64,000 nucleotides of DNA. Source: Daphnia pulex. Lineage: Eukaryota; Arthropoda; Branchiopoda; Diplostraca; Daphniidae. The notes below the pieces were generated by a model. That model was not told the DNA's origin and searched no databases. It worked only from the letters and a program-made list of their open reading frames with translations. The position numbers and the translations under genes are program-made. Of the stretch, positions 12,945 to 25,930 are shown piece after piece. How positions within the stretch are numbered: position 1 is the stretch's first letter; each line of letters opens with the position of its first letter. The DNA lies in NCBI RefSeq assembly GCF_021134715.1, contig NC_060021.1, forward strand, positions 4,588,001 through 4,652,000, in the 5' to 3' direction.

Positions 12945-15900
12945 TTTTCCAGAATTCAAATTTATTTTGTTTATTATTGTTTTTGTTTGTTTTTTATTTG
13001 ATTTCGTCTCTTTTTTTCCCCCTAACGTTATGTAAACTTGAAATCATACTTACCAGAAATATACTAAGAACTATAGCTCAAACAACTATATAAATGAAAT
13101 TTTTTAATTTAGCGCGTTTTTTCTCAATAAAAATGGGTAGAACATCTTACATCACGTTATTCATATCATTTAAATCGAAGTAACGGACGTCTTTTTGTTG
13201 TTCATAACCACTCGACCAATTAGTCACTTTTTAAAAATATTGTGTCAGCATCAATGACATTCTATATATTAAATAAAAGGGGTATAACACTTAATACATC
13301 CAAAACATACCAAAACTTCAACGGTAATGAAAATAATCAACTGATGAAAATCTAACAAAAATGTCGATTGACTGATTGTGCATTGTTCCGTTCCTTATTC
13401 GAATCAATGTATACTAGAAACATGAATGAAGTCGGATGTAATGAGAATATTGCATATAGGACATACGCTGGTTTGATTTACTTAGCAAGTCTTTAGTATT
13501 GAGGAAAATGTGTTGATTGATACTGGTTATCCAAGCTGGGCACATCTTGTCAACTGGAATAAGTGACATTTAATTGAGCTAGCCCTGATTGGCGGATATT
13601 ATGTTGGCTCTAGGACTCTAACGCGGTATATATATCTGGCCCAAGCGCCCGATAGAATAGAGGGAAGAGCGTGGACAAAAGTCATCTGATGAAGCTTTGA
13701 CGAGGAACTTTTTTTCGACGTAAACACCCGCCAGAACATCAAGCAGCGGCTGCTTGGCGGCAGGAAGGTCTAATTGGCCGAAGAGGAGAGATAATGAGAT
13801 ACTAGGGGAACGCGGAGAGGAATGGCCCAATAGAGGTACCTTGTTAGAAATCGGATCAATTCTGATCAAAAGCAAATTATGCCAGTCATTTAGACGCACG
13901 TTCTTATGTGTATACAGCCACCCGTTTCCAATAAGATGGCACTTAGTCTAGGGAATGCAACGGGGACAGCGTCCTCCGTTGATTAAGTTGCAGGCTCTGG
14001 GAATAATGAAAAATAGAGCTGGGACACACTCTAAAAAGAACGGCTGCCAAAGGGGGGTGCCAGCAAAAGGGAACACCGATGATGTTTGGAGGAAAGTGTT
14101 CCGCTGGAGCCGGCCACGTGACTTTACTCTTCCATCAGCAGCCTTGAATACTTTCTCGATTGCGGTGCCCGGTCGGGTGCTGTTGCTGACGAGTGACCAA
14201 GGACAACTTTTCCGATAGTGTTATCTGAATGACAAAAGGACAAGGAGGCGGCAAACAGTCTAAAGGAAAATCTGCCACCAATTTATTATACCAGATTCCC
14301 ATTAGATGTCTGATTTTTCAATGAAAGATGTGACTAACTATACTCACGTAATCACTAAGCAATATCGTACGTATATTAGTAATGTATTAACGTGTTCAAC
14401 AGTCAAATCAGTTTTATCTCTGTATTATCTAAATAGCTGATCCGAGATCGCAAAAGTTTGTTGGAAAACATTAACTTGTGTTTCATTCAGTCACTTTTTG
14501 CGAGTTTTTGGTCAAATGTGAATATAGGCCAACCATCTCTCATTATTATAACGTTAATTTTGTTATCAGTCTCTTATAGGCAAAGATTTGTTTCGATAGT
14601 ATTTAAGTTTTAAAAAGGAAAATTCATTCCGCACCAATAGCTTAAAAAGGCACACAGAGTACAAATGTGCAATATCGTATCTGCTCCAAATGCAAGAAAC
14701 TGGGTTGCGTAATTTAAATGTGAATAGGCCCTACAATACTTGTGTTTCATTAAAAAAATCAATTTGAATATTCTTCTTCACCGAAGTGCTCATTATGATC
14801 AGTATTTCTCTAAACGCACCGTAAACCGGTAATTCTATTTTGCAATTGCGCTTCGAATTAGCTATATCAAATTAATTCCTGCCAGCTTCACCCCAAAATG
14901 TGCACACACACACATTTACATTCAGTATCGTAACTCATTTTATTACGCTTATAGTATGTAAATATGGTCCAAGAACTAGTCAAACTGATAAGTTCAGTTG
15001 TATTTGAGTCGGAATTATATTTTGTGTTTGCCCATGTGTTTACAACCAAAGAACGTTCCCTGAAACTTTTGTGCAGAATATTGAAATGGTAATGGACTTA
15101 CTCCAGCAGCTACTTAATAGGAAAGAAGTAGAACGAGGATAAAAGCAAAAACAAAACGAAAAATAACCTTAATGGCATCTTTCTGTCCGCATCTCATCGC
15201 CAAAATGTTGTCAATTTATTAACTCGATTGGCTAATGCTACGTCCCTTGTGCTGGAAAAGCCGCCCTTAATGAGGCGGATTGTGTGATGCTACACGGAGT
15301 CTTGGAGTAGACAGCAGTTGTCTGACTGCGCATTCACATATATATAGCCTACTGTACAACAATATAATTATGGGTAGTTACGCAATAGGCTGACATTCTT
15401 CCCCCCAAACCATCCCTTTATTTCCCTCCTTTCCCCCCTCACATACAGACAAGTGATGCACTATATATCTACTACTGGCAATCACGTCTAAGCTGTCTCT
15501 GAATCGAACCTCTTTGCAACTTACGCGACTAGCTTTTAAGGGTCCTAAGTCGTTTTTGTAAACGCTCTTGAATTAAGCTTGGGTTAATGGGAATCTGATC
15601 CTTTTTAATACATCTAACAACCTAGCATTACATCAGTCTACTCATCAGTAAGTACGTCATTAAGTCAATTAACAATGCATTGTCTTTGGCAGTTCGATAC
15701 ACCGTTTGACGATCTTTTTTTTTTCTTTTTCTTAGCAATTCATTAGCAGTTTGAAATTTTCTAAATCACGCTGATTTTTAAACGTCACCATAGGCTATTA
15801 AAAACGACAGCACAGTATCTTCACGTCGCAGGCGTTGAATTTTCAGACAATTTAGAAGCTCATTTAACGTGCAGTAGAGGGTATAAAATATAGGAGGGCG

Positions 15901-17069
15901 GTCACTTGACTACATTCAGGAAACAAGGAATCACAACCTTTTAAGGCAGCAGCCAATGACGTCAGTAATAAAGTCAAATCAGTTCTAATAACAAGGCTTT
16001 TACACATCTATTAGCAACAAATTAACCAGAAGGCTTCGTAGACATCAGGAGGACGCGAAGGACTGGGTGTACCGGTGAGGACATTTTTGCTGCAAAGAGA
16101 GTCCTGTAAATCCGCTTAGAGTCCATCAGGGGCGAAAGAGAAAAGGGTCGTATTCCAAAGCTAGCTGCCGAGGGAGGGGGACAATAACTGGGTGAATGGA
16201 CTTTCAATAAAAGCGAAGGGCCCAACAGTATACGGAACTTAGTTCTAGCCAGCGCTTTGTGTACGGTACGTGGAGGGAAAGAGTCAATAGGTACATAACG
16301 CAATAAACATTTAAGTGAAGAGCATGATCTAACAATAGACACTATCTTCCCGCCTTCGCTCAATTCTTTCATCTATCTGCTAGAGTGGGCCGACAAACCC
16401 TTTTGATTCGTGAGTCGTCCATGTTGCAGAGGAGTAAAATGCTATTGGATCATTGTCCTTGTTGCCATGACCACTGTGACGCTCAGGAAACCTACTTTTT
16501 CCAACAATTAGCATGATTTCATTGACATGACTATTTCATTCAAGAATAAGGGTGCTCTTTCTAACTTGAACTGTTGCTTAGGAAAATCCACTGCGAGGAA
16601 TCAAAGTTCCTTCTGTTATTCTTTTGAACTTTGCAAATTGTAACGCACCAGTTGAATTATACTGCATTTAAAATCGAAAATGAATTTGATTCACAGTAGT
16701 TTAGCAAAATAAGCATTAGCATACTAGAAGAACGAGTGAACTAAATTGTTTTTTCCAGCGATACGCGACTCGAAACGGCAAAATTGAACTTTTATCTTCT
16801 GGGTAACATGCTGCATTATGTGCACGCTTTATAACGAATAGACCATCTTTCAGAATGAAAGTTATTATATGAAATAATATTTAATAGTGCAACGTGGAGT
16901 TTACATTGATTATAAAAATAACGACAACCAAAATAGATGAAGAGCATTTAATTTCGGGATTTACTATCATTTACAACCGACATAATAATCTTTACGAGCA
17001 TACACGTATCTAAGAATATATTTCGTCCGTCTGCAATTTTTTGTAACTCAAGACATGATGAAGAATCGA
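12945..17069. other. 4.1-kb gene-poor interval downstream of bsh
   Basis: Only short unsupported frames occur (for example 13618-13899, 13955-14218, 16022-16372), none with a recognised domain or splice partner. There is a TATA-like GTATAAAATA near 15880 without an attached gene. Such gaps beside developmental regulators often hold enhancers, but nothing in the bases proves that. Confidence 0.4.
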
Positions 17070-18524
17070 TTACAATAATTCTGGCAACGAGTTCTGGGCA
17101 GCAACCCAAGCGACTCCCCATTTCAAATTAGTTAACATAAATTTCAGGGCTTTGGTCCACTGCTCCTCAGAATTGAATTGTATCTTGATTGAATACCATT
17201 GGCGAGTTGCACGATCTTCGATCCGACCTCGTTCCATCCTGAAATATAAAAATACCATGATAATTAGTGCATCATTAAGAAGAATGGTAACCGTTTTTAC
17301 AAACCTGTAAGGAAACTGAAAATTAAGGCGTCCTGTATCGTCCTCTGACTGTTTGGCGCCTTCCACTTTTTGCTGGAATTGTTGTAAACAATCAAGAAAT
17401 GAGCACATTCCGGAATCAAACTTTGCATCCCACAGGAATCGAAAGCCGCCCGATCCGTAGAGGGGGAAAACCTTATTTTCCACGAGATCTTCAATACTCG
17501 ACTGACTTCCGAACGGCACTAATTTATAGCGCTGGAAAACAAGGTTTACTTTGCGCGCTAGTGCAGAAAGAAGAATAGTTACTTGGCCCCAGGCGGCATT
17601 AATTTCAGCCCAATCAACGGGAACAGACGGCAATCTACCCATTCTCAATCCGTTTATGGTGCCAAAATGACCCATGTGCCACAGATGAAATGCGGCATTG
17701 AACGCATTGGTTTGTTTGAGACGGTCCAGATTCGACCGCGTGAATCTCAACTGGCACTCAAGACTTATTTGCTCATCTAGCACTTGAAATTGTTGATTGC
17801 GATGTACGCTGTATGATTTCCAATATTTCTCTTCTTCCTGTTTAACATTATTTTCTTCTTCTATCTCAGCTTCAATTTCTTTGGTGATCAGCTCATGCTT
17901 ATGAACCAGTTCTTTTAGTTCATTTTTCAACTCCAGTTCTTCGGCTTGCAGGCAGAGTAATTCTTTCTCTATTACTTCCAAGTTGGACAAGTTCTCATCC
18001 TCGGTTTCTTTAGTGATTTTTGCCAAAAATTGCTTGTACTCTAGACACTCTTCTTCACTTTGAAATTTGATAAATATCTGGTAAGATTATAAAACACCAT
18101 TAAATATTGATAACTGCAAATACCTCTGGAAAAGCTGTTGCTCTAAAAGTATTAATAGTGAATCTGAGCAATCTTCACAAAGAGGATGATCTATGTCTGA
18201 TGTACTGGAAACAAGATCAAACAACCTAGTAGATTTTCTAATGTAGTGGCTGAGATGCCCAATATTGGTGTTTCCAGAATTTCCAGCAATTGCATGACCA
18301 ACAAAAGTAAATCCTTGATTAATAGACAAGTGGTCTTGTCTACTTGGAACATAGTTATCAAGGCTTGAAGCTTGTGATGTGTAATCCAGTTCAGGTGTTC
18401 GAACAGCCGGTAATGATAATTCTGCTATTGTGTGTTCATCCAGGGAACAGCTGAAGCCTGTATCCAGTTTCAATGGTGTCCAGCATCTTTGACAGCAAAA
18501 CACTACACGACCATCTTCTTCCAT
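17070..18524 (-). CDS. Atg6: Beclin-1 (Atg6) autophagy protein
   Basis: Three exons on the minus strand (18524-18124, 18057-17305, 17238-17070) splice in phase to 440 residues, close to the ~450 of animal beclin-1. Order of features: an N-terminal CxxC ([12 protein letters not shown]), a BH3-like segment ([20 protein letters not shown], about residues 105-125), a glutamate-rich coiled coil (about 145-230), and the evolutionarily conserved C-terminal domain ([56 protein letters not shown]). Beclin-1 is the scaffold subunit of the class III PI3-kinase complex that starts autophagosome formation. The ATG at 18524 is preferred over an upstream in-frame ATG because it gives the family N-terminus. 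It shares its promoter region with SNAPC1. Confidence 0.96.
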
Positions 18525-19054
18525 TTTTTTTTTGATTTTATCCACTCAAATGAAACGTTAAAATTAAGTTTAATACTGTCCTTTTTTATGATTTACTTGT
18601 GTTTGGCATTGCTGTCACTGTTTTCTTTAGTCGTTTATGCCGTTCGTTTGACTACCAGATACCAAACACAACAAAAAACTCACTGTTATTGTTAAAAGTC
18701 CAATTTATTTTACAATTGTGATTTTGTTGATCATCATCGTAGCCCTGTCATTCAGTCTGTTAGTTATTTAATAGAGTAAAGGCCGACGCATGACCTGATA
18801 TTAGATTGTAAGGTTGGACATAAAGGAGGAGAGTCAGGCAGAGAATCCAACGGCGAACGCCACCTATTGACTGCGTTGATTTAATTTTTTACATCTTGAA
18901 ATGTCGAATATTGCGCCAATGCGTGGGCCTTCTTTAATATCAAGTTATTGTTATTTACAATTACAAAAAGAGAACAAACGTTGATACGTGCCGTACGTGT
19001 GTTTCTTTAATAAAGATTAGATTATTCACACGTTAATTGTGTTTGGAAATCAAA
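18525..19054. promoter_or_regulatory. Shared spacer between divergent beclin-1 and SNAPC1
   Basis: The 530 bases between the two start codons contain no gene and must hold both promoters and 5' leaders. I see no obvious TATA box for either. The arrangement suggests a bidirectional promoter. Confidence 0.5.
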
Positions 19055-20318
19055 ATGTTGGACGATGCTATTGTTGCCATCGGAAGTGCTAATGATTGTG
19101 ATATATTGGTTGAAAAATTTTCACAGTCAGAGAGTTTGAGCTTTGCTGACTTTGCACGTGTATGGAAAGCATCACATTTTGAACTTATATTTTGGTACGT
19201 CGAAAAGTTTGAAGATCGTACAATAATTTTCGCTTTGCTAACATTTGGTTTTGATATATTTAATTACACCTTCATTAAAAAATCTTTCTTGATGTAGTGG
19301 AAGGAGTTCGGAAGAACTGCCACTTCTTGCAAGTGAACTGTTAGCTATTGCAAAAGCTATAATTTTGAATGTAAATAAGGAGTTTGCATCCAGGGTTGGA
19401 GGACTTTACCTTATGTATGGATTGTACTTTACTCAAAAATCCAAGTATGTCCGTTAAACTATTTACTGTGAAAATTCTTGACCCTTCCAACTATTTATTA
19501 GATCCAAAATTCGTTTAACTCTAAGTGAATTCAAGGAGTTCATGAACTTCACTTGTGAATTGAAAGAACAGAATAATATGGATGCTGAATTTATTTTCCA
19601 GAAACTTTTTATTGCTGAAGCGTTTTTGTTCTGTGCTTGCAGTACACCAAACAAGGTACAGTAATAGAAAGATGAAAGTAAAACAAAAATAATCATTTAA
19701 TTTATTAAATTATTTAAAAATATAGTATATCCAAATGAATAAAAAATGCCAGTCTGAAGAAGACGTTGGAAATGCAATGGATGAGAATGAATGTAGATTG
19801 ATTGGATGTGAGGGTTTGTCATCAAATAGTCTAAGAAATGTAGATCTTTTGCACTCTAAATACGAAGAGTTAAAGCCTCAGATAGCAGGTAAAATTTCTA
19901 TAGCAATAATTAGTTTCTTAAGTAATATTCAACATTTAACTAAGAGTATACTGGATCCATGTAATTGTATTAGGATTTGTAACAACTTCTTCATCTGCTG
20001 CTCCCAGTAAGAATTTTCCCTCTGAAATTCAGGCAATTATAGATGCGTTCAAGTCCGATATTGCTAAAATAAAAAACAATGGTACCAAGCAAGGAAAACC
20101 TACGAGCGTTGCTGAAGAAGTAAATCAAGGTATTATTGATATTCCCCCTAATGTTAAATTTAAGGCATTTCATAATTTTTTAACGTTTTGCAGGTGTTAT
20201 TCGAAGAAGAATAGTGAATTCTTCGTTTCAGTCTCAAAGCCGATCACGTCGTATGCCTGTAGATGTTACATCTATCGACTCGGCCAGGAAATCATCGAAA
20301 TCTAAGCGAGACCACTGA
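19055..20318 (+). CDS. Snapc1: SNAPC1 (SNAP43), snRNA-activating protein complex subunit
   Basis: Six exons (19055-19194, 19298-19444, 19502-19655, 19726-19888, 19974-20129, 20194-20318) join in phase to 294 residues. The N-terminal half matches the SNAPC1 family: CDILVEKFSQSESLSFADF, then IFCGR across the first intron, RVGGLYLMYGLYFTQKSKIR across the second, and FIFQKLFIAEAFLFCA-type sequence in exon 3. The C-terminal half is low in conservation and ends in a serine/arginine/lysine-rich tail (SQSRSRRMP, RKSSKSKRDH). SNAPc binds the proximal sequence element of snRNA promoters and recruits RNA polymerases II and III. A poly(A) signal (AATAAA) follows near 20340. It is tail to tail with kanadaptin, 107 bases between stops. 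Confidence 0.9.
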
Positions 20319-20425
20319 ACTGATCAAATCATTATTAAAAATAAAATTTTCGTAAAAAATACATTGAAGGAAATTTTTTTTATTTCTCATAGGGTTGAAC
20401 AATCATTCGAAAATAAACCCAAAAC

Positions 20426-22920
20426 TCAGTAACCGTATTTTCTGTTCAATGAAGTTTTCCCATCACCACTCTGATTTTCTGGAGGTGTCCACATGGCGTA
20501 TTTCGAGTCATCTGTAATGTAGCTATTTGAGCTTGTGTTGGCGGTTGATTTTACGCTTTCAACCTTCTTACACAATAAAAAAAATATACAAAAATTATCC
20601 CGATATTCAATGTTAATAGTTATAAAAATGTGTACCTTTAGGTCCTTTTTCCTCTTTTTTCTGATCACTAAGCCAATTTTTTCGTTATTACTTTTCCCTT
20701 CGCTGAATTGATCAACTTCACAGGTGGGAGCTTCTAATAGAGTTTCTTCTTTTAGATTTGGTAGATGTTTTTTTGATACATCAGAACCAGGAATCCCATC
20801 CTCTGAGGAAATCACCGAAACTACGGGCACCGTTAAAACGGGTTCAGAACTGACACTTTTTTCTGAGTCGACTTCACGTTCGAGTTTTTCCTGTGACAAG
20901 ACCTTTAATTTGCTTTCCACTCTGCTTTCCGTTACTGTGTTCACAGAAAGTATTTCAGATGAAGAAAGGACAGCAGGTCGCGCAATCTTAAGTAAAGCTT
21001 TTAACCTTGTCTCTTCTCTTTGGAGTTCGCCTAGTTTAAGCTGAAATTCAAATTGTTATTTGATCGGCTATTTATAATAGTTGAAACTAAATCATTACTC
21101 TAAGGGTTGCAGCTGACTTTTTGTTGCTCGATTCGTAGGATTGTAGAGCTTCCATGTAGGCGTCGACATCATCGATATCGATTTTTGCTGGATTCCGTGT
21201 TGCAGCAGTCATTCTAGTTAAAGTGTGCTGGATGTCTGCGACCTCCTTTAATACGTCTTTATATTTAAGTGACTGCGAAAAAATAATTTTCAAGTAAAGG
21301 TGAAAAACAAAACATAAGTGATGAGAGGACGAATTGTCGCTGACTTACCAAGCTCTCATAAGTCTCCACAACATCTGACGTTTGCTCTTTCATCCGGGCT
21401 TGTCTCTTCCGTTCAACAGTTCCAGTTCTATCCAGAAACGTATCTTCGTCACTGGAATAATAGTCATCATCAAAATTACGCTTTTTTCGACGACTTTTAC
21501 TCTCTAGGAAATATAACAAGTAATAATAAAATAAGAAATATAGAGAATAGCATAAGAAATATAAGACAAGTTATTACAAACTAAGAAATTTACCATGTTT
21601 AGACTGCCGTAACATCCCATGACGATCAAGTAAACGGCAAGCTTCCAAGGCACATTGGACTACGGCTTCTTTTTTCTTTCCACCTTTAACCGAAGCTTCT
21701 GCAACGATCGGTGCTCCGCTGGCGGAGTCAATGGGTAATTCAACGCGACAAATAAAATGAGCATAATTCTTTTCTTCTACCTACATATGCACAGAAAATG
21801 ACATGTTAATTATAGCAGAACATTAGTAAAATTATTCTAATAAAATGTAAAGTTATGCACCTTGTATTCAAGTTCATAACCTTCTCTTTCAAACCACCCA
21901 CGAAGGGTTTTCTTAGGGTCATCCAAATACAGAGTTTCATCTAACTGAAAGTCGTCGGCTAAAGCGAATGGATTTTCAGCCAAAGGATTTTCGTCTTCAG
22001 CGTCCTCTCTCATTCCCCAGTTAATACCACTGCTAGTTGAAGGAGGCACAGAAGCAGTAGAAACGCCACATTTGTCATTAAATGAGTGTTGGTTATCAAG
22101 TTTGTCAATTGACAATTCTCTTTTAAGTTTCATTTCCTTAAGCTGGGTAACACTTAATTCAGAAACAGCTTCTTGGTCTTCTTCTGGACCTTGAAGGATA
22201 AACAACCTTGAAGATACTCCGAATTTGAAGACATGGCCAGTATGTAGACGGCAGTATACTTTTGGAGGAATCTGTTGTTTATTTAGGAAAGTTCCATGGG
22301 TGCTTCCAAGATCAAACAAAAACCATCCTGAATCACCCCGTTCATCATCAATTTTATACTGTAAAACAGTATGATATCTGGAAACAGTTGAATAAACAGC
22401 AAAATAGAAAATAACAATTGATTACAATTTCATTCATCTAAAAAAATTACCTGGAAATTGATGGATGTTGCAGAACAAAATCACATGTAGGTAGTCTACC
22501 AAAAACATAAAAAGGTTTCTGCTTAAACTGCAGATTCTCACTTTGTATGATCACACCATCCTTTAAAACTTCAAGCTGATAAGGTAATTGACAGATAGAA
22601 GATGTAGATGGAGCAACATAGTTTAAGTTGCAACTTTGAGCAGAAACCAAAGTTGATTTATTCGAACTGATTTTATCTTCCAACTCCAATTTCTTTGTAG
22701 AATTTTTTATGACCACATCATTTTCTTTCTTCACATTATCATCTGCAGAAGAGTTTACATCTTGCTTCGAATCTATATCGAGATTGTCTGTTAGACGATT
22801 AATTGGTTTTACTGATGCTTTCGTGCCTGGTCTCCTTCCAATAATGACAGGTTTCTTGAAAACTGGAAGAATAGTCCCATTTTTTTCCGTGCATTTAAAG
22901 ACCTCTGCGACGTCATCCAT
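20426..22920 (-). CDS. Slc4a1ap: Kanadaptin (SLC4A1AP) with a suspected frameshift
   Basis: Seven minus-strand exons: 22920-22451, 22377-21861, 21780-21594, 21503-21349, 21272-21099, 21042-20636 and about 20563-20426. The product has an N-terminal FHA domain around residues 120-220 ([20 protein letters not shown], then [12 protein letters not shown]), a dsRBD-like segment ([16 protein letters not shown]...[10 protein letters not shown]), a charged middle, coiled coil, and the hallmark C-terminus [19 protein letters not shown]. The family is nuclear and was first described as a kidney anion-exchanger adaptor. All junctions are in phase except inside exon 6. There, [14 protein letters not shown] and [10 protein letters not shown] lie in different frames on either side of a six-base homopolymer (20999-21004). 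The mismatch is 2 extra bases or 1 missing, so it is a sequence error or a real null allele. Confidence 0.9.
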
Positions 22921-22984
22921 TTCTTAAAACTTCAACTTTGATAACTGCACAGGTATAGATAGAGAGGGGGATGCTTAATCTATG

Positions 22985-23334
22985 GACAAAAATTTGAGCT
23001 CAACGCTGACATAATGAACTGAATAACAAACTAGATCTTGAATTTCCTACTTCATAGGTCCCTTCCAGTTAGTTCTAAATTTCTAATAAACTAAAACTTG
23101 GGTGTTACTAAAACGCGAAGCGAAACGGCGGAACGCGAAACTCCTAAAACGCGAAACAGTGGTGCGAAACCGCCGAAACGGTCCCAAAAATTGGGGAGGG
23201 GGAGGGTACGGTACCCCAGCCGTCAGGAAGGGGTAGCAGCTCCAGCCGTCAGAATAGGGGAGGGTACCCCAGCCGTCAGCCGTCAGAGCGCCCCTATCGG
23301 CCTGACGGTGCAATAGCGCAAAACCTCATTCGAG
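22985..23334. repeat. GC-rich short-repeat patch before the tandem array
   Basis: Between about 23105 and 23175 the words ACGCGAA and GCGAAAC recur several times. From about 23215 to 23290 CCAGCCGTCAG appears three to four times, and CTGACGGTGCAATAG appears near 23300 and again at 23345 inside the array. No coding potential. Confidence 0.55.
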
Positions 23335-23712
23335 CACCGTCAGCCTGACGGTGCAATAGAATTTTTGATAAGCTGCAATTAGAAAGTTAAGTTAGTTAGT
23401 TATAGTTATAGTTAGTTAATTTAGTTATAGAAAGTTAATATACCTTAAAAATTTATAGTCTGTCTTAGAGACAGAAGTCGATCGAAATAATGCTTGTAGT
23501 GTAGAGTTAAAAAAAATTAACCCTATTTAAAAAAAAAATTACTCGAGAGATAAGTTATAATTTTTTTTTTACCTTTTCCTTGTTAAGCTTCTGGTTTTTG
23601 CGACGGACACGTCGATTTCTCTGTTTGTTGCCTCGACGCTTGGGCTTGTTTTTGAAAATATTTTTGAAAAGATCCATTTTTTTGGATTCTACATCCATGG
23701 CTCGGGCATCCT

Positions 23713-24092
23713 TTAGACGTACATGATCGAAGCGGCTTTCATCAGAAAACGACCTCTCTTCAGTTTCCATTCACCTTCTTTCAATGGCTTTTCCTGTTAG
23801 GATTAAAGATTAGATAGTTTGGTCATTAACTTATTAACCTTTTTTTTATATTTACCCCAGTGAAGTAATCTGGGTTATGGATTATTTCACAAACCACAGT
23901 CCACGTTTCCGATTTAACGTAATTCGGGCAATGGTCTCGTAAAACGTAAAGCACTTCTCTGGAATACATTGCTTGTTCCAGAGCCGTTTTTGCTGATTTT
24001 GCGCCCTCTAACTTATTGCTTAGGTGCTTCATCACCATTGGTCCAGCGATTAGTGAATCAACTTGCGAAATTTCCAAATCCGTTAGAAACAT
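23713..24092 (-). CDS. Array gene copy 1, unknown family, C-terminally frameshifted
   Basis: Exon 1 (24092-23856, 79 codons) encodes MFLTDLEISQVDSLIAGPMV, then SREVLYVLRDHCPNYVKSET and CEIIHNPDYFTG. A GT..AG intron leads to exon 2 (23793-23713, EKPLKEGEWKLKRGRFLMKA), which ends after SIMYV at a TAA. The predicted product is 105 residues. A very basic tail (KRRGNKQRNRRVRRKNQK) follows in another frame between about 23712 and 23558. Relatives at 32.7 and 44.9 kb read straight through this point, so the array carries a shared one-base-type frameshift. I do not recognise the family; a nucleic-acid-binding tail is plausible from charge alone. Confidence 0.5.
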
Positions 24093-24632
24093 TTTTTCAA
24101 CTAAGTAGCTCGAACGTAACAGACCAACTGTTGAACTCAGAATGAAGAGTGATGTGCCCCCCTTCTCCGTACCTCCGTACCCTTAATTAACTATTAAGGG
24201 TAAAATTTAAGTTTAAACTAAGTAATTTAAATACACACATTTAAATACACATTACACCGTCAGCCTGACGGTGTAATAGAATTTTTGATAAGCTGCAATT
24301 AGAAAGTTAAGTTAGTTAGTTATAGTTATAGTTAGTTAATTTAGTTATAGAAAGTTAATATACCTTAAAAATTTATAGTCTGTCTTAGAGACAGAAGTCG
24401 ATCGAAATAATGCTTGTAGTGTAGAGTTAAAAAAAATTAACCCTATTTAAAAAAAAAATTTCTCGAGAGATAAGTTATAATTTTTTTTTTACCTTTTCCT
24501 TGTTAAGCTTCTGGTTTTTGCGACGGACACGTCGATTTCTCTGTTTGTTGCCTCGACGCTTGGGCTTGTTTTTGAAAATATTTTTGAAAAGATCCATTTT
24601 TTTGGATTCTACATCCATGGCTCGGGCATCCT

Positions 24633-25012
24633 TTAGACGTACATGATCGAAGCGGCTTTCATCAGAAAACGACCTCTCTTCAGTTTCCATTCACCTTCTT
24701 TCAATGGCTTTTCCTGTTAGGATTAAAGATTAGATAGTTTGGTCATTAACTTATTAACCTTTTTTTTATATTTACCCCAGTGAAGTAATCTGGGTTATGG
24801 ATTATTTCACAAACCACAGTCCACGTTTCCGATTTAACGTAATTCGGGCAATGGTCTCGTAAAACGTAAAGCACTTCTCTGGAATACATTGCTTGTTCCA
24901 GAGCCGTTTTTGCTGATTTTGCGCCCTCTAACTTATTGCTTAGGTGCTTCATCACCATTGGTCCAGCGATTAGTGAATCAACTTGCGAAATTTCCAAATC
25001 CGTTAGAAACAT
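24633..25012 (-). CDS. Array gene copy 2, unknown family
   Basis: The coding parts are the same as copy 1: exon 1 25012-24776, exon 2 24713-24633, 105 residues after splicing, with the same shared frameshift before the basic tail. It is the youngest duplicate pair with copy 1. Confidence 0.5.
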
Positions 25013-25550
25013 TTTTTCAACTAAGTAGCTCGAACGTAACAGACCAACTGTTGAACTCAGAATGAAGAGTGATGTGCCCCCCTTCTCCGTACCTCCGTAC
25101 CCTTAATTAACTATTAAGGGTAAAATTTAAGTTTAAACTAAGTAATTTAAATACACACATTTAAATACACATTACACCGTCAGCCTGACGGTGTAATAGA
25201 ATTTTTGATAAGCTGCAATTAGAAAGTTAAGTTAGTTAGTTATAGTTATAGTTAGTTAATTTAGTTATAGAAAGTTAATATACCTTAAAAATTTATAGTC
25301 TGTCTTAGAGACAGAAGTCGATCGAAATAATGCTTGTAGTGTAGAGTTAAAAAAAATTAACCCTATTTAAAAAAAATTACTCGAGAGATAAGTTATAATT
25401 TTTTTTTTACCTTTTTCTTGTTAAGCTTCTGGTTTTTGCGACGGACACGTCGATTTCCCTGTTTGTTGCCTCGACGCTTGGGCTTGTTTTTGAAAATATT
25501 TTTGAAAAGATTAATTTTTTTGGATTCTACATCCATGGCTCGGGCATCCT

Positions 25551-25930
25551 TTAGACGTACATGATCGAAGCGGCTTTCATCAGAAAACGACCTCTCTTCA
25601 GTTTCCATTCACCTTCTTTCAATGGCTTTTCCTGTTAGGATTAAAGATTAGATAGTTTGGTCATTAACTTATTATCCTTTTTTTTATATTTACCCCAGTG
25701 AAGTAATCTGGGTTATGAATTATTTCACAAACCACAGTCCACGTTTCCGATTTAACGTAATTCGGGCAATGGTCTCGCAAAACGTAAAGCACTTCTCTGG
25801 AATACATTGCTTGTTCCAGAGCCGTTTTTGCTGATTTTGCGCCCTCTAACTTGTTGGTTAGGTGCTTCATCACCATTGGTCCAGCGATTAGTGAATCAAC
25901 TTGCGAAATTTCCAAATCCGTTAGAAACAT
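25551..25930 (-). CDS. Array gene copy 3, unknown family
   Basis: Exon 1 is 25930-25694 and exon 2 is 25631-25551. A few substitutions distinguish it (MKHLTNK for MKHLSNK; in the tail frame NQGNRR for NQRNRR). Exon 1 and the splice sites are intact and the array-wide frameshift is kept. Confidence 0.48.

Noticed and set aside
13618-14218. Two frames of about 90 codons downstream of bsh
   Set aside because: Composition and lack of motifs or splice sites fit chance frames in a gene-poor interval.
16022-16372. 116-codon minus-strand frame
   Set aside because: Proline/serine-rich translation without a domain or upstream exon; not convincing as a gene.
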